From the NCBI GenBank assembly GCA_030428405.1, contig JAUIEH010000027.1:1-13273 (forward strand): a stretch of DNA of 13,273 nt. Reading direction: 5' to 3'. Within the stretch, counting starts at the first letter, position 1. Each line of letters begins with the position of its first letter. Below are positions 13,273 to 13,273 of the stretch, one piece after another. The notes below the pieces were generated by a model. That model ran no database searches. It worked only from the letters and a program-made list of their open reading frames with translations, and had not been told where the DNA came from. The translations under genes were made by a program, and so were the position numbers. This DNA comes from Alphaproteobacteria bacterium (GTDB lineage Bacteria; Pseudomonadota; Alphaproteobacteria; Caulobacterales; Maricaulaceae).

Positions 13273-13273
13273 G

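Overview
The window looks like a chromosomal segment of a GC-rich alphaproteobacterium. The RpoD C-terminus ending SRSRKLRSFLDN, the pantothenate enzyme PanD, a CoA-thioester hydroxylase fusion and several small families are all typical of the group. I cannot place it to genus; something near Hyphomonadaceae, Maricaulales or Caulobacterales is a guess. Most of the window is ordinary, densely packed chromosome with frequent strand changes.

Layout. Positions 1-2122 (minus) hold most of a two-domain FAD hydroxylase/Old-Yellow-Enzyme reductase of the 2-aminobenzoyl-CoA (salicylyl-CoA 5-hydroxylase-like) type, cut by the left edge. A DUF3833 lipoprotein follows (2405-2947, plus), then a tRNA with anticodon CAU that looks like the lysidine-type tRNA-Ile (minus). 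Next are a SIMPL/DUF541 lipoprotein (3405-4139, plus) and panD (minus, TTG start). A membrane-anchored TIR-domain protein (4746-6002, plus) and a secreted protein with a long Ala/Glu tail (6072-6638) close the left half, ending in a clear intrinsic terminator.

From 6706 to 8735 the minus strand carries a GNAT acetyltransferase, a VOC protein and an N-acetylmuramidase with a peptidoglycan-binding domain. The muramidase leader contains two strong inverted repeats, one of which covers its ribosome-binding site. A two-helix membrane protein (8863-9147, plus) and two small unknown genes (minus) come next. A VOC remnant lacking its first half and carrying a C-terminal frameshift lies at 10080-10294. 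A CatB-type acetyltransferase (10357-11022, minus) follows, preceded by a six-codon micro-ORF with a strong Shine-Dalgarno. About 400 bp of intergenic DNA with palindromic repeats comes after it.

Positions 11494-12720 differ from the rest: they are clearly AT-richer (22 of 60 bases are G/C at 12181-12240, against 40 of 60 at 5041-5100). They hold a ribbon-helix-helix-like protein followed 6 bp later by a two-helix membrane protein, with operator-like repeats upstream, and divergently an unknown coiled-coil-like protein. This small accessory cassette ends against the 3' end of rpoD (12781 to the right edge, minus). The best candidates for something undescribed are this cassette and the anchored TIR protein. 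There is no CRISPR array, transposase or integrase in the window.
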